A DNA stretch of 64,000 nucleotides from positions 1 to 64,000 of the forward strand of contig NZ_LMUK01000059.1 of NCBI RefSeq assembly GCF_009766005.1. The letters run 5' to 3'. Numbering within the stretch: the first letter of the stretch is position 1; the number at the start of each line of letters is the position of its first letter. Below, piece by piece: positions 43,538-51,105 of this stretch. The translations under genes and the position numbers were made by a program. Under the pieces are notes generated by a model. That model was not told where the DNA came from. It made no database searches and saw nothing but the letters and a program-made list of their open reading frames with translations. This DNA comes from Bradyrhizobium sp. S69 (GTDB taxonomy: Bacteria > Pseudomonadota > Alphaproteobacteria > Rhizobiales > Xanthobacteraceae).

Positions 43538-43571
43538 CGGTCCTCGTATTCAGTCTTCGTCATCCTCGGCC

Positions 43572-43676
43572 GTCATCCTGAGGAGCGGCGTCTTCGCCGC
43601 GTCTCGAAGGATGGTGTTCAGCGCAGTACCTGCGGCCATCCTTCGAGGCTCGCAAGAGCTCGCACCTCAGGATGAC
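43572..43676. repeat. GTCATCCTGAGG palindromic intergenic repeat, copy 3
   Basis: The shortest and most symmetrical of the three copies: GTCATCCTGAGGAGCG at the left, GCACCTCAGGATGAC at the right, inner arms TCTCGAAGGATGG and GGCCATCCTTCGAGG. It lies between the divergent dihydroorotase and ygfZ genes, so it may also touch their promoters. Confidence 0.85.
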
Positions 43677-43749
43677 GTCCGCACGGGGCCTTGTCGTTTA
43701 TACCTTGGCGGCTTACGTTCCGTCGTAACATGCCGCAAGAGATTTTTGA

Positions 43750-44649
43750 ATGAAAGCAGCGTTTCTTCCCGATCGGGGCGTGGTCAAGGTCAGCGGCGAG
43801 GATGCCCGCGACTTTCTCAATGGCCTGGTCACATCAGACGTGACGCTGGTTCGCCCGACGCTGGGCCGCTTCGGCGCGCTGCTGACGCCGCAAGGCAAGA
43901 TCACCATCGATTTCCTGATCACCGAGGCGCCGGCCGGCCATGGCGGCGGTTTCCTGCTCGACACCCCGCGCGCCCTCGCCAAGGGCCTCGCCGACAAGCT
44001 CGGCTTCTACAAACTGCGCGCCAAGGTCGCGGTCGAAAACCTGTCCGACAGCGCCGATCCTGCCAATAGCCTCGGCGTGATGGCGGTGTGGGACGGTGAA
44101 CCCGCGGTAAAACCCGATTTGACGTTTGCCGATCCGCGCCATCCGGCGCTGGGCTGGCGGATTCTGGTGCCCGAGCAACTCGCGGCGAAAGTGGCCGGCC
44201 TGATCGGCGCCGATCTGGTCGACAGCACCGCCTATGAGGCGCACCGCATTGCCTGCGGCGTGCCGCGCGGCGGGCTCGACTTCATGTACGGCGACGCGTT
44301 CCCGCACGAAACCAATATGGACCGCCTGCACGGCGTCGATTTCGACAAGGGCTGTTACGTCGGACAGGAAGTGGTGTCGCGGATGCAGCATCGCGGCACC
44401 GCGCGCACCCGAACCGTCCAGGTGATTCTGGATGGCCCTGCTCCGGAAGCCGGCACGCCGGTGGTCGCCGGCGACAAGCCGGTCGGCACCATGGGCTCGG
44501 CGGCCAATGGCACAGGACTCGCGCTGATCCGGACCGACCGCGCCGTGGACGCGCTCGATGCCGGAACGCCCCTGACATCGGGCGGCCTCGCGCTGCGCAT
44601 CGCCGATCCCGACGCGTTGCGTTCCGGGCCGAAACAGACTGTGGCGTGA
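43750..44649 (+). CDS. ygfZ: YgfZ/GcvT-like folate-binding protein
   Basis: A 299-residue protein related to the glycine cleavage T protein. The family signature is DFDKGCYVGQEVVSRM (K-G-C-Y-x-G-Q-E, with the functional Cys). The N-terminal part reads VKVSGEDARDFLNGLVTSDV, and the C-terminal barrel follows PVVAGDKPVGTMGSAANG. YgfZ helps repair or maintain Fe-S clusters in certain enzymes with tetrahydrofolate bound. It is probably cotranscribed with tag, 10 bases downstream. Confidence 0.93.
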   Translation: MKAAFLPDRGVVKVSGEDARDFLNGLVTSDVTLVRPTLGRFGALLTPQGKITIDFLITEAPAGHGGGFLLDTPRALAKGLADKLGFYKLRAKVAVENLSDSADPANSLGVMAVWDGEPAVKPDLTFADPRHPALGWRILVPEQLAAKVAGLIGADLVDSTAYEAHRIACGVPRGGLDFMYGDAFPHETNMDRLHGVDFDKGCYVGQEVVSRMQHRGTARTRTVQVILDGPAPEAGTPVVAGDKPVGTMGSAANGTGLALIRTDRAVDALDAGTPLTSGGLALRIADPDALRSGPKQTVA

Positions 44650-44659
44650 GCGAGCTGTC

Positions 44660-45286
44660 ATGAGCCGATCCGCGCGCGTGCATCCCGACGGCCTGACGCG
44701 ATGCCCGTGGCCGGGTGAAGACCCGTTTTACATGGCCTATCACGACACCGAATGGGGCGTGCCGGAATATGACGACCGCGCGCTCTATGAAAAGCTGATC
44801 CTCGACGGTTTCCAGGCCGGGCTGTCCTGGATCACGATCCTGCGCAAGCGCGAGAATTTCCGTAAAGCCTTCGACGATTTCCGCCCCGAGAAGATCGCCC
44901 GCTACAGCGAGAAAAAAGTTCACGCGCTGATGAACGATGCCGGCATCGTCCGCAACCGCGCCAAGATCGCGGGCACGGTCAACGGCGCCAAGGCCTACCT
45001 GAAGATCATGGAAGAAGGCGCCGGATTTTCAAAGTTCCTGTGGGATTTCGTCGACGGCAAACCGAAGGTCAATCAGTTCAAGACCACCGCCAGCGTGCCG
45101 GCATCCACACCGGTGTCGATCAAGGTTTCCAAGGAACTGGCCGCGCGCGGATTCAAATTCGTCGGCCCCACCATCGTCTACGCCTTCATGCAGGCGACCG
45201 GCATGGTCAACGACCACCTCGTCACCTGCTTCTGTCATCAGACCTGCGGCGGCAAGCCCCGCGCGCCGCGTCTCAAAACCAAATGA
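44660..45286 (+). CDS. tag: DNA-3-methyladenine glycosylase I
   Basis: A 208-residue base-excision enzyme that removes 3-methyladenine. Zinc ligands are present: Cys in TRCPWPGE, His in YHDTEWGVP, and the end ligands in NDHLVTCFCHQ. The core reads FQAGLSWITILRKRENFRKA and FVGPTIVYAFMQATGMVNDH. The N-terminus has about 12 extra residues. The stop overlaps the next gene's start (ATGA). Confidence 0.95.
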   Translation: MSRSARVHPDGLTRCPWPGEDPFYMAYHDTEWGVPEYDDRALYEKLILDGFQAGLSWITILRKRENFRKAFDDFRPEKIARYSEKKVHALMNDAGIVRNRAKIAGTVNGAKAYLKIMEEGAGFSKFLWDFVDGKPKVNQFKTTASVPASTPVSIKVSKELAARGFKFVGPTIVYAFMQATGMVNDHLVTCFCHQTCGGKPRAPRLKTK

Positions 45287-45885
45287 CGGCGCGTGCCGCG
45301 CCGCCGCGCGTTTGGCAGCGGATGCTGTCGGGACGCAGGCTCGATCTGCTCGACCCCTCGCCGCTCGATATCGAGATCGCCGACATCGCCCACGGCCTGG
45401 CGCGGGTCGCGCGCTGGAACGGACAGACCAGCGGCGCGCACATCTTCTCGGTGGCGCAGCATACGCTGCTGGTGGAAGCCGTGATGCGCGAGCAGATGCC
45501 GCGGGTCGATGCCAGGTTCCGGCTAGCGGCGCTGCTGCACGATGCGCCGGAATATGTCATCGGCGACATGATCTCGCCGTTCAAGGCGGTGCTCGGCGGC
45601 GACTACAAGGCGGTGGAGAAGCGGCTGTTGTCGGCGATCCATATTCGTTTTGGATTGCCGCCGGAACTGCCCGCCGAAATGACGCGCCGGATCAAGGACG
45701 CCGACCGCGGCGCGGCCTATCTGGAAGCGACGCATCTGGCGGGATTTGCGCAAGCCGAAGCCAAGCGCCTGTTCGGCAGCGACCCATCTTTGCCGCCCGC
45801 GACGCAAGCCGACTACACCACCCCCTGGACCGCCGCCCGCGCCGAGAAGCAGTTTCTGGAACGGTTCGCGAAATTGTGCCCGTGA
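45283..45885 (+). CDS. HD domain hydrolase (YfbR-like)
   Basis: A 200-residue HD-domain phosphohydrolase. The metal ligands are in TSGAHIFSVAQHTLLVEAV (first His) and LAALLHDAPEYVIGDM (H-D), with a later Asp in IKDADRGAAYLEAT. Relatives act on nucleoside monophosphates or are uncharacterised. The ATG overlaps the stop of tag, so the two are coupled. A longer frame to the left runs antisense through tag and was ignored. Confidence 0.88.
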   Translation: MTARAAPPRVWQRMLSGRRLDLLDPSPLDIEIADIAHGLARVARWNGQTSGAHIFSVAQHTLLVEAVMREQMPRVDARFRLAALLHDAPEYVIGDMISPFKAVLGGDYKAVEKRLLSAIHIRFGLPPELPAEMTRRIKDADRGAAYLEATHLAGFAQAEAKRLFGSDPSLPPATQADYTTPWTAARAEKQFLERFAKLCP

Positions 45886-46001
45886 AGCGCGGGATTTGTG
45901 GGGCGACCCACCCGGCGATGCAGTAGCGCTTTCCTTGCTGCACAACCTTCGGCATGATATGGGTTCAGCAACAATTTTACGAAAATCCCGAGACTGCATC
46001 A

Positions 46002-46853
46002 ATGACACCGATCGCGCCAAAAGCCGTGCTCGATGGGGGACGTTATTTCGAGGGCCCGCGCTGGCACTCTAATCGGCTTTGGTTCGTTGACGTTTTGAAT
46101 CGGACACTCCTGAGCCTGGAGCCCTCCGGTGAGTGCAAACAGCACGCGAAGGTCGATGACGACACGCCTTGCGGCCTTGGTATCTTGCCGGACGGCAAGC
46201 TCATCGTATTGACGATGTTCCGCAAGCGTCTGATGACATATGCGGACGGCGGGCTTTCGCTCTACGCCGACCTCTCCGGCATAGCGACAGGTACGATCGA
46301 CGACATGATCGTCGATGGCCTGGCGCGCGCTTATGTCGGCGATCTCGGCTTCGATTTGCCGCCGCCGCCAGATCGAGGCTCGGTCGGCCGCATCATTTTG
46401 GTGATGCCGGACGGCAAGGCACGTGTGGTGGCCGAAGGATTGCGGTTTCCCAACGGCATCGCGGTCTCGGCCGATAATCGCCGGCTCGTCGTGGCTGAGA
46501 TGGAGGGCGATTGCCTCGCTGAATATGAGATACAGGACGACGGTAGCTTGAACTTTCATCGTCGATTCGGAAACATGAAGGCCCCTGATGGCATTTGCCT
46601 CGATCACGAGGGGGCCGTCTGGGTCGCTTCCTACGACGAGGACGCCTTCATTCGAGTGAGCCGCGAAGGGCACGAGTTGCAGCGAATAAAAGTCGCGGGC
46701 CGACGCGCCATCGCTTGTGCTCTCGGCGGCCCGGAGCGGCGAACACTCTTCTGTCTTAGTGCGGCAACATCCCATGAAGAACTGCGGCAGCGCAAATCGT
46801 CTGCCCGCATCGACATGGTCGACGTCGAAATTGCCGGCGCCGGTTATCCCTGA
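46002..46853 (+). CDS. SMP-30/gluconolactonase/LRE family beta-propeller protein
   Basis: A 283-residue six-bladed propeller. The metal ligands of the family are seen: Glu in RYFEGPRWHSN, Asn in RFPNGIAVSADN and Asp in APDGICLDHEG. Members hydrolyse lactones of sugars or related molecules. The ATG before TPIAPKAV was chosen over one 48 bases upstream, as it precedes the first strand. The gene ends three bases before an exact copy of the brnA 3' end, which suggests recombination at this junction. Confidence 0.88.
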   Translation: MTPIAPKAVLDGGRYFEGPRWHSNRLWFVDVLNRTLLSLEPSGECKQHAKVDDDTPCGLGILPDGKLIVLTMFRKRLMTYADGGLSLYADLSGIATGTIDDMIVDGLARAYVGDLGFDLPPPPDRGSVGRIILVMPDGKARVVAEGLRFPNGIAVSADNRRLVVAEMEGDCLAEYEIQDDGSLNFHRRFGNMKAPDGICLDHEGAVWVASYDEDAFIRVSREGHELQRIKVAGRRAIACALGGPERRTLFCLSAATSHEELRQRKSSARIDMVDVEIAGAGYP

Positions 46854-46855
46854 GC

Positions 46856-46896
46856 TCACCTGATCTTGTTGATCCGCCGCAAATCCTGATCAATCC
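46856..46896 (-). repeat. 41-bp exact duplicate of the brnA 3' end, copy 1
   Basis: These 41 bases are identical to 47478-47518, which encode the last 13 codons and stop of brnA (on the minus strand the copy would read RIDQDLRRINKIR-stop). It is a truncated remnant. The two copies flank 581 bases that hold the inverted-repeat element and the cupin gene. Confidence 0.95.
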
Positions 46897-46901
46897 ATTA
46901 G

Positions 46902-46980
46902 TTACAGTGCACTTAATATTTCGAATCGCGGCGGCCGCCTCCTCATGGCACGATCGAGGAATAAGTTAAGTGCACCGTAA
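46902..46980. mobile_element. 79-bp MITE-like element with 15-bp terminal inverted repeats
   Basis: The left end is TTACAGTGCACTTAA (46902-46916) and the right end TTAAGTGCACCGTAA (46966-46980), complementary in 14 of 15 positions. The middle is short and GC-rich with no open frame. This is the form of a small nonautonomous transposon end pair, or of a decayed insertion sequence. No target duplication is certain. Confidence 0.55.
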
Positions 46981-46988
46981 TTCGATCC

Positions 46989-47357
46989 TCATTTTCGCAT
47001 CGCGAAGAAGGCGCCGATATCAGGCGCCGGCGACTTGATCTCGACCACAACGGAGTCTTCGATGGCCTCCAATCCGTGGAGGATTCCTTTGGGGTGCCGG
47101 CAAACATCGCCTGGTCCCATGATGAATTCCTCCGAGCCGACAGTCGATTTCATTTTGCCCTTCACAACGTAAGCAATCGATTCATGCGTATGGGTGTGAA
47201 GCGGAGCGCCGACTCCCGCCGCGTAATGGATCTCGATGAATGTCATTTCGTCGCCCTTGATAAGCGGCTTGACGAGCATATGGCCGCCGTACACAGGCTT
47301 GCCCTCGACGGCACTTACGGCCACAGCCTCGATGTCAGCATTTCTCGACTTGATCAC
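46989..47357 (-). CDS. cupin domain protein
   Basis: A 122-residue single-domain cupin. Metal-ligand patterns are in GAPLHTHTHESIAYVVKGKM (motif 1: H-x-H ... E) and GDVCRHPKGILHGLEAI (motif 2 with His). The start is GTG with GGGAG six bases upstream. The small size suggests a sensor, isomerase or dioxygenase accessory. It lies inside the segment bracketed by the 41-bp repeats and is probably a recent insertion here. Confidence 0.85.
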   Translation of the reverse strand: MIKSRNADIEAVAVSAVEGKPVYGGHMLVKPLIKGDEMTFIEIHYAAGVGAPLHTHTHESIAYVVKGKMKSTVGSEEFIMGPGDVCRHPKGILHGLEAIEDSVVVEIKSPAPDIGAFFAMRK

Positions 47358-47477
47358 ACTGGTCTCCCTTGGGTAACAATCTCAATCACTGGGAAACGGC
47401 GAGAGCCGCACACCATTTCAATTCCTGCAATATTTAGCGGGGAGAATTATCGCCTTGCAAGTTAGCTCATTGGTTCA

Positions 47478-47518
47478 TCACCTGATCTTGTTGATCCGCC
47501 GCAAATCCTGATCAATCC
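47478..47518 (-). repeat. 41-bp direct repeat, copy 2 (brnA 3' end)
   Basis: Identical to 46856-46896; here it is the intact end of the brnA reading frame including the TGA stop. The pair brackets the cupin segment. Confidence 0.95.
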
Positions 47519-47768
47519 GCGACTGCCAGCCGGGGCCATCGGCCTTGTACTTCTCGATCACCTGCCCGGACAGCCGCAATGACACCAGCTTTTTCGTCGG
47601 TGCCTTGTTCGGCCCGCGGCCACGCCGGATCGAAGCCGCGAGAGCCGGGAGGGCTTCGGCAAACGGCTTTGCTTTTGAAAGTTGCTCGTCGGTGAGTTTG
47701 GGATTGTCGGAAACCGCATCCCAATCCTTCCTGCCATAGCCTTTTCCGGCCTTGAATTTTTTAGCCAT
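47478..47768 (-). CDS. brnA: BrnA-type antitoxin
   Basis: A 96-residue antitoxin. The C-terminal ribbon-helix-helix part is VSLRLSGQVIEKYKADGPGW followed by QSRIDQDLRRINKIR, typical of BrnA; the N-terminal half binds the toxin. It follows brnT on the same strand with an 8-base overlap, the normal order for this system. BrnA also represses the operon. The last 41 bases are duplicated 600 bases downstream. Confidence 0.9.
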   Translation of the reverse strand: MAKKFKAGKGYGRKDWDAVSDNPKLTDEQLSKAKPFAEALPALAASIRRGRGPNKAPTKKLVSLRLSGQVIEKYKADGPGWQSRIDQDLRRINKIR

Positions 47769-48015
47769 CGAGAAGCTTCCTTTCCCTGGCGTTCGCGGGG
47801 CGCATGCTGATGACGCTCAAGCCCTCCGAGCCGAGCGTGACAAACACCACGACCACCACGCCGTCGGCGAGACGCCCTACGGCGATCAGGCGATTACCTC
47901 TGCCCGGAACGATCATGGATCGCTCGAAGAACCCTTCGTCCAGATCGGCGAAATCAAGGCCGCCATGTTTGGCGATATTGGCGAGGCGCTTCGGTTCATC
48001 CCAAACGATCTTCAC
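47761..48015 (-). CDS. brnT: BrnT-type ribonuclease toxin
   Basis: An 84-residue toxin of the RelE-like fold. The family pattern is VWDEPKRLANIAKHGGLDFA (W-D-x-x-K-x-x-x-N-x-x-K-H-G), a later R-S/R residue set in IVPGRGNRLIAVGRL, and SVISMRPANARERKLLDG (I-S-x-R-x-A-x-x-x-E-R). It cleaves RNA under stress and is neutralised by BrnA, encoded next. Confidence 0.93.
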   Translation of the reverse strand: MKIVWDEPKRLANIAKHGGLDFADLDEGFFERSMIVPGRGNRLIAVGRLADGVVVVVFVTLGSEGLSVISMRPANARERKLLDG

Positions 48016-48355
48016 GGATTATAACGTATCTACAATTTAATAAAGTGTCAACGGGCGAGCCCATCATCCGCGCGGCCCCTCGTCGGCTTTGGGGCAATCG
48101 CGTCGATTGATCGTCGGCCAACTACTTTCGCTCTTCCCTCGAACAACGAACGTGAGGCGACCGACCCGGCGCGTCAGAGCAGTGCCATTATCGGAAGTCG
48201 GCGGCTAACGGTCTGACGGCTTTTTCAAGTCACCTGCAACCAGAACGCTTTCTCCGGGTTCATTTCAGATTGCATTAATTCGCATGAGCTACCAACGAGC
48301 TAACAGAGCGACCCGATTTCGCGATAGGTCGCACGTGGATCATGCGAGCATAAGC

Positions 48356-48667
48356 ATGCCGAAAACGCGTATCATGTATGTCGAGAATAAATCCGCATCG
48401 CTGAATGGACCAGCGCGCATTGGCCGCGTCACGTTCTCGAAGACGGGCAAATCTATCAGCTATGGAGGGCGCACTTTCCAAAGCCTGAAAGGTAGTGGCT
48501 TCAAGGCAAACTATTTCGACCTTGAGACTGGAGAAAGGTTTTGGATTTCAGGTCCGCGAAAAGATGGCAAAGATCGCCTCTATGCTGAAACCTCAGCGCC
48601 TATCGAAATTGACCCCGACGTCGCGGAAGAATACTGGCGCGACATTAGGGGAAAGCTCTCCGAATGA
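48356..48667 (+). CDS. small conserved protein (often misnamed 1-deoxyxylulose-5-phosphate synthase)
   Basis: A 103-residue protein starting MPKTRIMYVENKSASLNGPA. It contains ARIGRVTFSKTGKSISYGGR, FKANYFDLETGERFWISGP and a C-terminal VAEEYWRDIRG. It is far too short and unlike real DXS; I recall close relatives carrying that misleading name. Function is unknown. The start at 48356 gives the family N-terminus; the frame extends 72 bases upstream but those residues are not conserved. Confidence 0.75.
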   Translation: MPKTRIMYVENKSASLNGPARIGRVTFSKTGKSISYGGRTFQSLKGSGFKANYFDLETGERFWISGPRKDGKDRLYAETSAPIEIDPDVAEEYWRDIRGKLSE

Positions 48668-48974
48668 GTTTCGCGAGCGGTACGGTCTGGGGTCGCCAGC
48701 AAGCCGTTATGTCCGCTTCCGGTCGAAATCCGAAGTCGCGCCCGCTCTGCTCCGCATTCGTTTTGCCCCGAGATCGAACATCCTCCGGCACGCTCGGCAG
48801 GTTCGAGAAGTGCCACAAACTGACGTTTGATCGCGCGTCAGGAGCCGGATTGCCGAAAAACCTCAAAACTGATTTACCCTACCCATCCCGGCACATCTCC
48901 ACGAAATTTCTGATTTTCAGAAATTGTCCTTGACTCCAGACCCAACTCAGTTGCTTATTCCTCGCCATCCCGTC
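48668..48974. other. gap between the small conserved protein and the long repeat
   Basis: About 300 bases. Short frames are open on both strands but none has a ribosome site or recognisable residues. The section near 48750-48830 is of average GC content. Nothing can be assigned. Confidence 0.35.
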
Positions 48975-49405
48975 CCGAGAGAGGGGGCGTTGGCCATCGT
49001 CACTGACGTTGGGGCGGGGAGCGATGGACGCGGATGCGCTTTTGACGAACGGCGCGTGAGGCGGACGGCAAAGGCGTGTGGTCCTGACGCCCCAATGGCA
49101 GGTGTCAAGTCCGCCAGAGGCTCACGCTTCTTGCGGGCGACGGTGACAAACAAGCTCTGGTCTCACCGGGGAGAGCACGAAATAAGCTGTAAAACCATTG
49201 CGCAGGGAAGGCCGGACTGCTTCCGCTGAACCTGTATGCTCGTGTGCGCTTTGCTATGTGTATCTTGGCACGCGAGATCGCGGGTGCAGCGCGCACCCGG
49301 TCTTCCCTGCGCCCTCTCTTGAGGGTCGCCTGCATCCCTCTTGGGATCGCACTGCGCCCTCTCGTTTTTGGGGCGGAACTGCTTGGACAACCTCGGGCGC
49401 AACGC
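48975..49405. repeat. long conserved intergenic repeat of the Bradyrhizobium group
   Basis: The block with GGGGCGGGGAGCGATGGACG near 49010 and GCGGACGGCAAAGGCGTGTG near 49060, CTCACCGGGGAGAGCACG at 49162, and the hairpin GCGGGTGCAGCGCGCACCC at 49285 matches a sequence I remember seeing many times in Bradyrhizobium, Rhodopseudomonas and Afipia genomes. Frames on both strands are open over it and are often wrongly annotated as proteins. It shows several stable hairpins and no consistent coding frame. It could be a structured RNA or mobile noncoding element. Confidence 0.6.
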
Positions 49406-49511
49406 GCCGCGGGATCGCGTTTTCACGTCCAGCCTCCCACAACATGCGACGGCTGGGACCTTTTACCGCGCGACGCACAGGCCTATAATCAGGGGCGAAA
49501 AAAGGAACCCC

Positions 49512-50018
49512 ATGATTCACGTCTGCTCGCTCGCCGCCCTCCCCGATACCGTCACGGCCACCGGGGCCAGCCACATCCTGACCGTGATGGCCAAGGTCGA
49601 TCAGGTGCAGCGGCCGCCATCGGTGCTCGAGGCCAATCATCTCAGGGTGCAGGTCGACGACATCACCGAGGATATCGATGGTTTCATCGCGCCGAACGAT
49701 ACGCATATCCAGCAGGTACTGGGCTTCGTGCGTGGCTGGGACCGCCACGCGCCGCTGGTGATCCACTGCTATGCCGGCATCAGCCGCTCCACCGCGAGCG
49801 CGTTCGCCGCGGCCTGCATGCTCAATCCGCATCGCGACGAGATGTCGATCGCGCGGCAAATCCGCGCCGCCTCGGCGCTCGCACAGCCGAACCGGCTGAT
49901 GGTCAGCCTGGCCGACAAGGCGCTGGGGCGTGAGGGGCGGATGCTGCGCGCGCTCGACGAGATGGGTCCCGGCAACATGCTGGTCGAAGGCCGCCCGTTC
50001 CGCGTCGACCTCGACTAA
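49512..50018 (+). CDS. dual-specificity/tyrosine phosphatase-like protein
   Basis: A 168-residue protein with the phosphatase loop HCYAGISRSTA (H-C-x5-R-S/T) at residues about 84 to 94 and the preceding Asp-bearing segment VDDITEDIDGF. This is the pattern of cysteine-based phosphatases, similar to the tyrosine-phosphatase-like proteins of alphaproteobacteria. The substrate is unknown. The ATG has AAAGGAA before it. It is 17 bases from nadQ and the two may be cotranscribed, which hints at a link to NAD or nucleotide metabolism. Confidence 0.85.
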   Translation: MIHVCSLAALPDTVTATGASHILTVMAKVDQVQRPPSVLEANHLRVQVDDITEDIDGFIAPNDTHIQQVLGFVRGWDRHAPLVIHCYAGISRSTASAFAAACMLNPHRDEMSIARQIRAASALAQPNRLMVSLADKALGREGRMLRALDEMGPGNMLVEGRPFRVDLD

Positions 50019-50034
50019 CGATGAACCCCGCGCG

Positions 50035-51012
50035 ATGAGCGACAAGCCGCTGACGCCGATCGAAATCGGACTGACCGCGGCCATCGTCGCGATTGAAGAC
50101 AACGAGCCCTTGATCCTGATCGCGTCGAGCGGCGATGGCGACAGGCTGGCCGGCCTGCCGTTCGGCCCGTTCGAAGCGGTCTCGCACCGCACCTTCGAGA
50201 TCGGCCTGCGCGCCTGGGTCGAGCAACAGGCGGGATTGCGTCTCGGCTATGTCGAACAGCTCTATACGTTCGGCGATCGCGGCCGCCATACCGAGCCCGG
50301 CGACACCGACGTCCATGTCGCCTCGATCGGCTACCTCGCGCTGACCCGCGCCGCCGACAACGCGGCGCGTCTGCCGGGCGCCACCTTCGAGCCCTGGTAT
50401 CGATTTTTCCCGTGGGAAGATTGGCGCGAGGTGCGCCCCGAGATGATCGAGCGCGACATTTTGCCCGAACTGACCAACTGGGCCGCGCAGGCCGAGGAGC
50501 CCGGCACCACGCGCGCGCTCGGCCGCAAGGATCGCGTGCGGCTGTATTTCGGCACCGAGGGCGCGCATTGGGACGAGGAACGCGTGCTCGACCGTTACGA
50601 GCTGCTCTACGAAGCCGGACTGGTCGAGGAAGCGCGCCGTGACGGACGGCCCGCGGCGCTGGCGCGGAAAAAGGTCCCCCGCCTCGGCGTCTCGATGCGG
50701 TTCGACCACCGGCGCATTCTCGCCACCGCGATCGCGCGGCTGCGCGCCAAGCTGAAATATCGCCCGGTGGTGTTCGAGCTGCTGCCGCCGGAATTTACGC
50801 TGACCGAACTGCAACGAACCGTGGAAGCGATCTCGGGGCGGCATCTGCACAAGCAAAACTTCCGACGGCTGGTGGAAAACGGCGCGCTGGTCGAACCAAC
50901 CGGCGTGATGTCGACACAAACCGGAGGACGGCCCGCCGCGCTGTTTCGCTTCCGGCGCGAGGTATTGCAGGAGCGGCCCGCCCCCGGTCTGCGGGTCCGC
51001 GGCCGGCGATGA
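50035..51012 (+). CDS. nadQ: Nudix-HTH transcriptional regulator, NadQ type
   Basis: A 325-residue regulator. The N-terminal 190 residues are Nudix-like but the catalytic Nudix box is not intact, so it senses rather than hydrolyses (LTAAIVAIEDNEPLILIASS, WVEQQAGLRLGYVEQLYTFG). The C-terminal part has a winged helix (EFTLTELQRTVEAISGRHLH, KQNFRRLVENGALVEPTG). This is the COG4111 type that in alphaproteobacteria is predicted to repress NAD synthesis genes. The nadABC operon lies 6.7 kb away in this window, with a palindrome in its leader. Confidence 0.82.
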   Translation: MSDKPLTPIEIGLTAAIVAIEDNEPLILIASSGDGDRLAGLPFGPFEAVSHRTFEIGLRAWVEQQAGLRLGYVEQLYTFGDRGRHTEPGDTDVHVASIGYLALTRAADNAARLPGATFEPWYRFFPWEDWREVRPEMIERDILPELTNWAAQAEEPGTTRALGRKDRVRLYFGTEGAHWDEERVLDRYELLYEAGLVEEARRDGRPAALARKKVPRLGVSMRFDHRRILATAIARLRAKLKYRPVVFELLPPEFTLTELQRTVEAISGRHLHKQNFRRLVENGALVEPTGVMSTQTGGRPAALFRFRREVLQERPAPGLRVRGRR

Positions 51013-51105
51013 GGCTCAAAAAATCCATTAGAACGAAGTGATAGAAGCACCTGACAAAACCAAGCTGACAAAACCCAAACGTCGGGCCGATGGCCTGGAG
51101 GCTCG

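Noticed and set aside
49163..49426. Minus-strand frame of 87 codons (and its plus-strand partner) in the long repeat
   Set aside because: Frames on both strands are open in this repeat type; there is no ribosome site and I regard them as noncoding.
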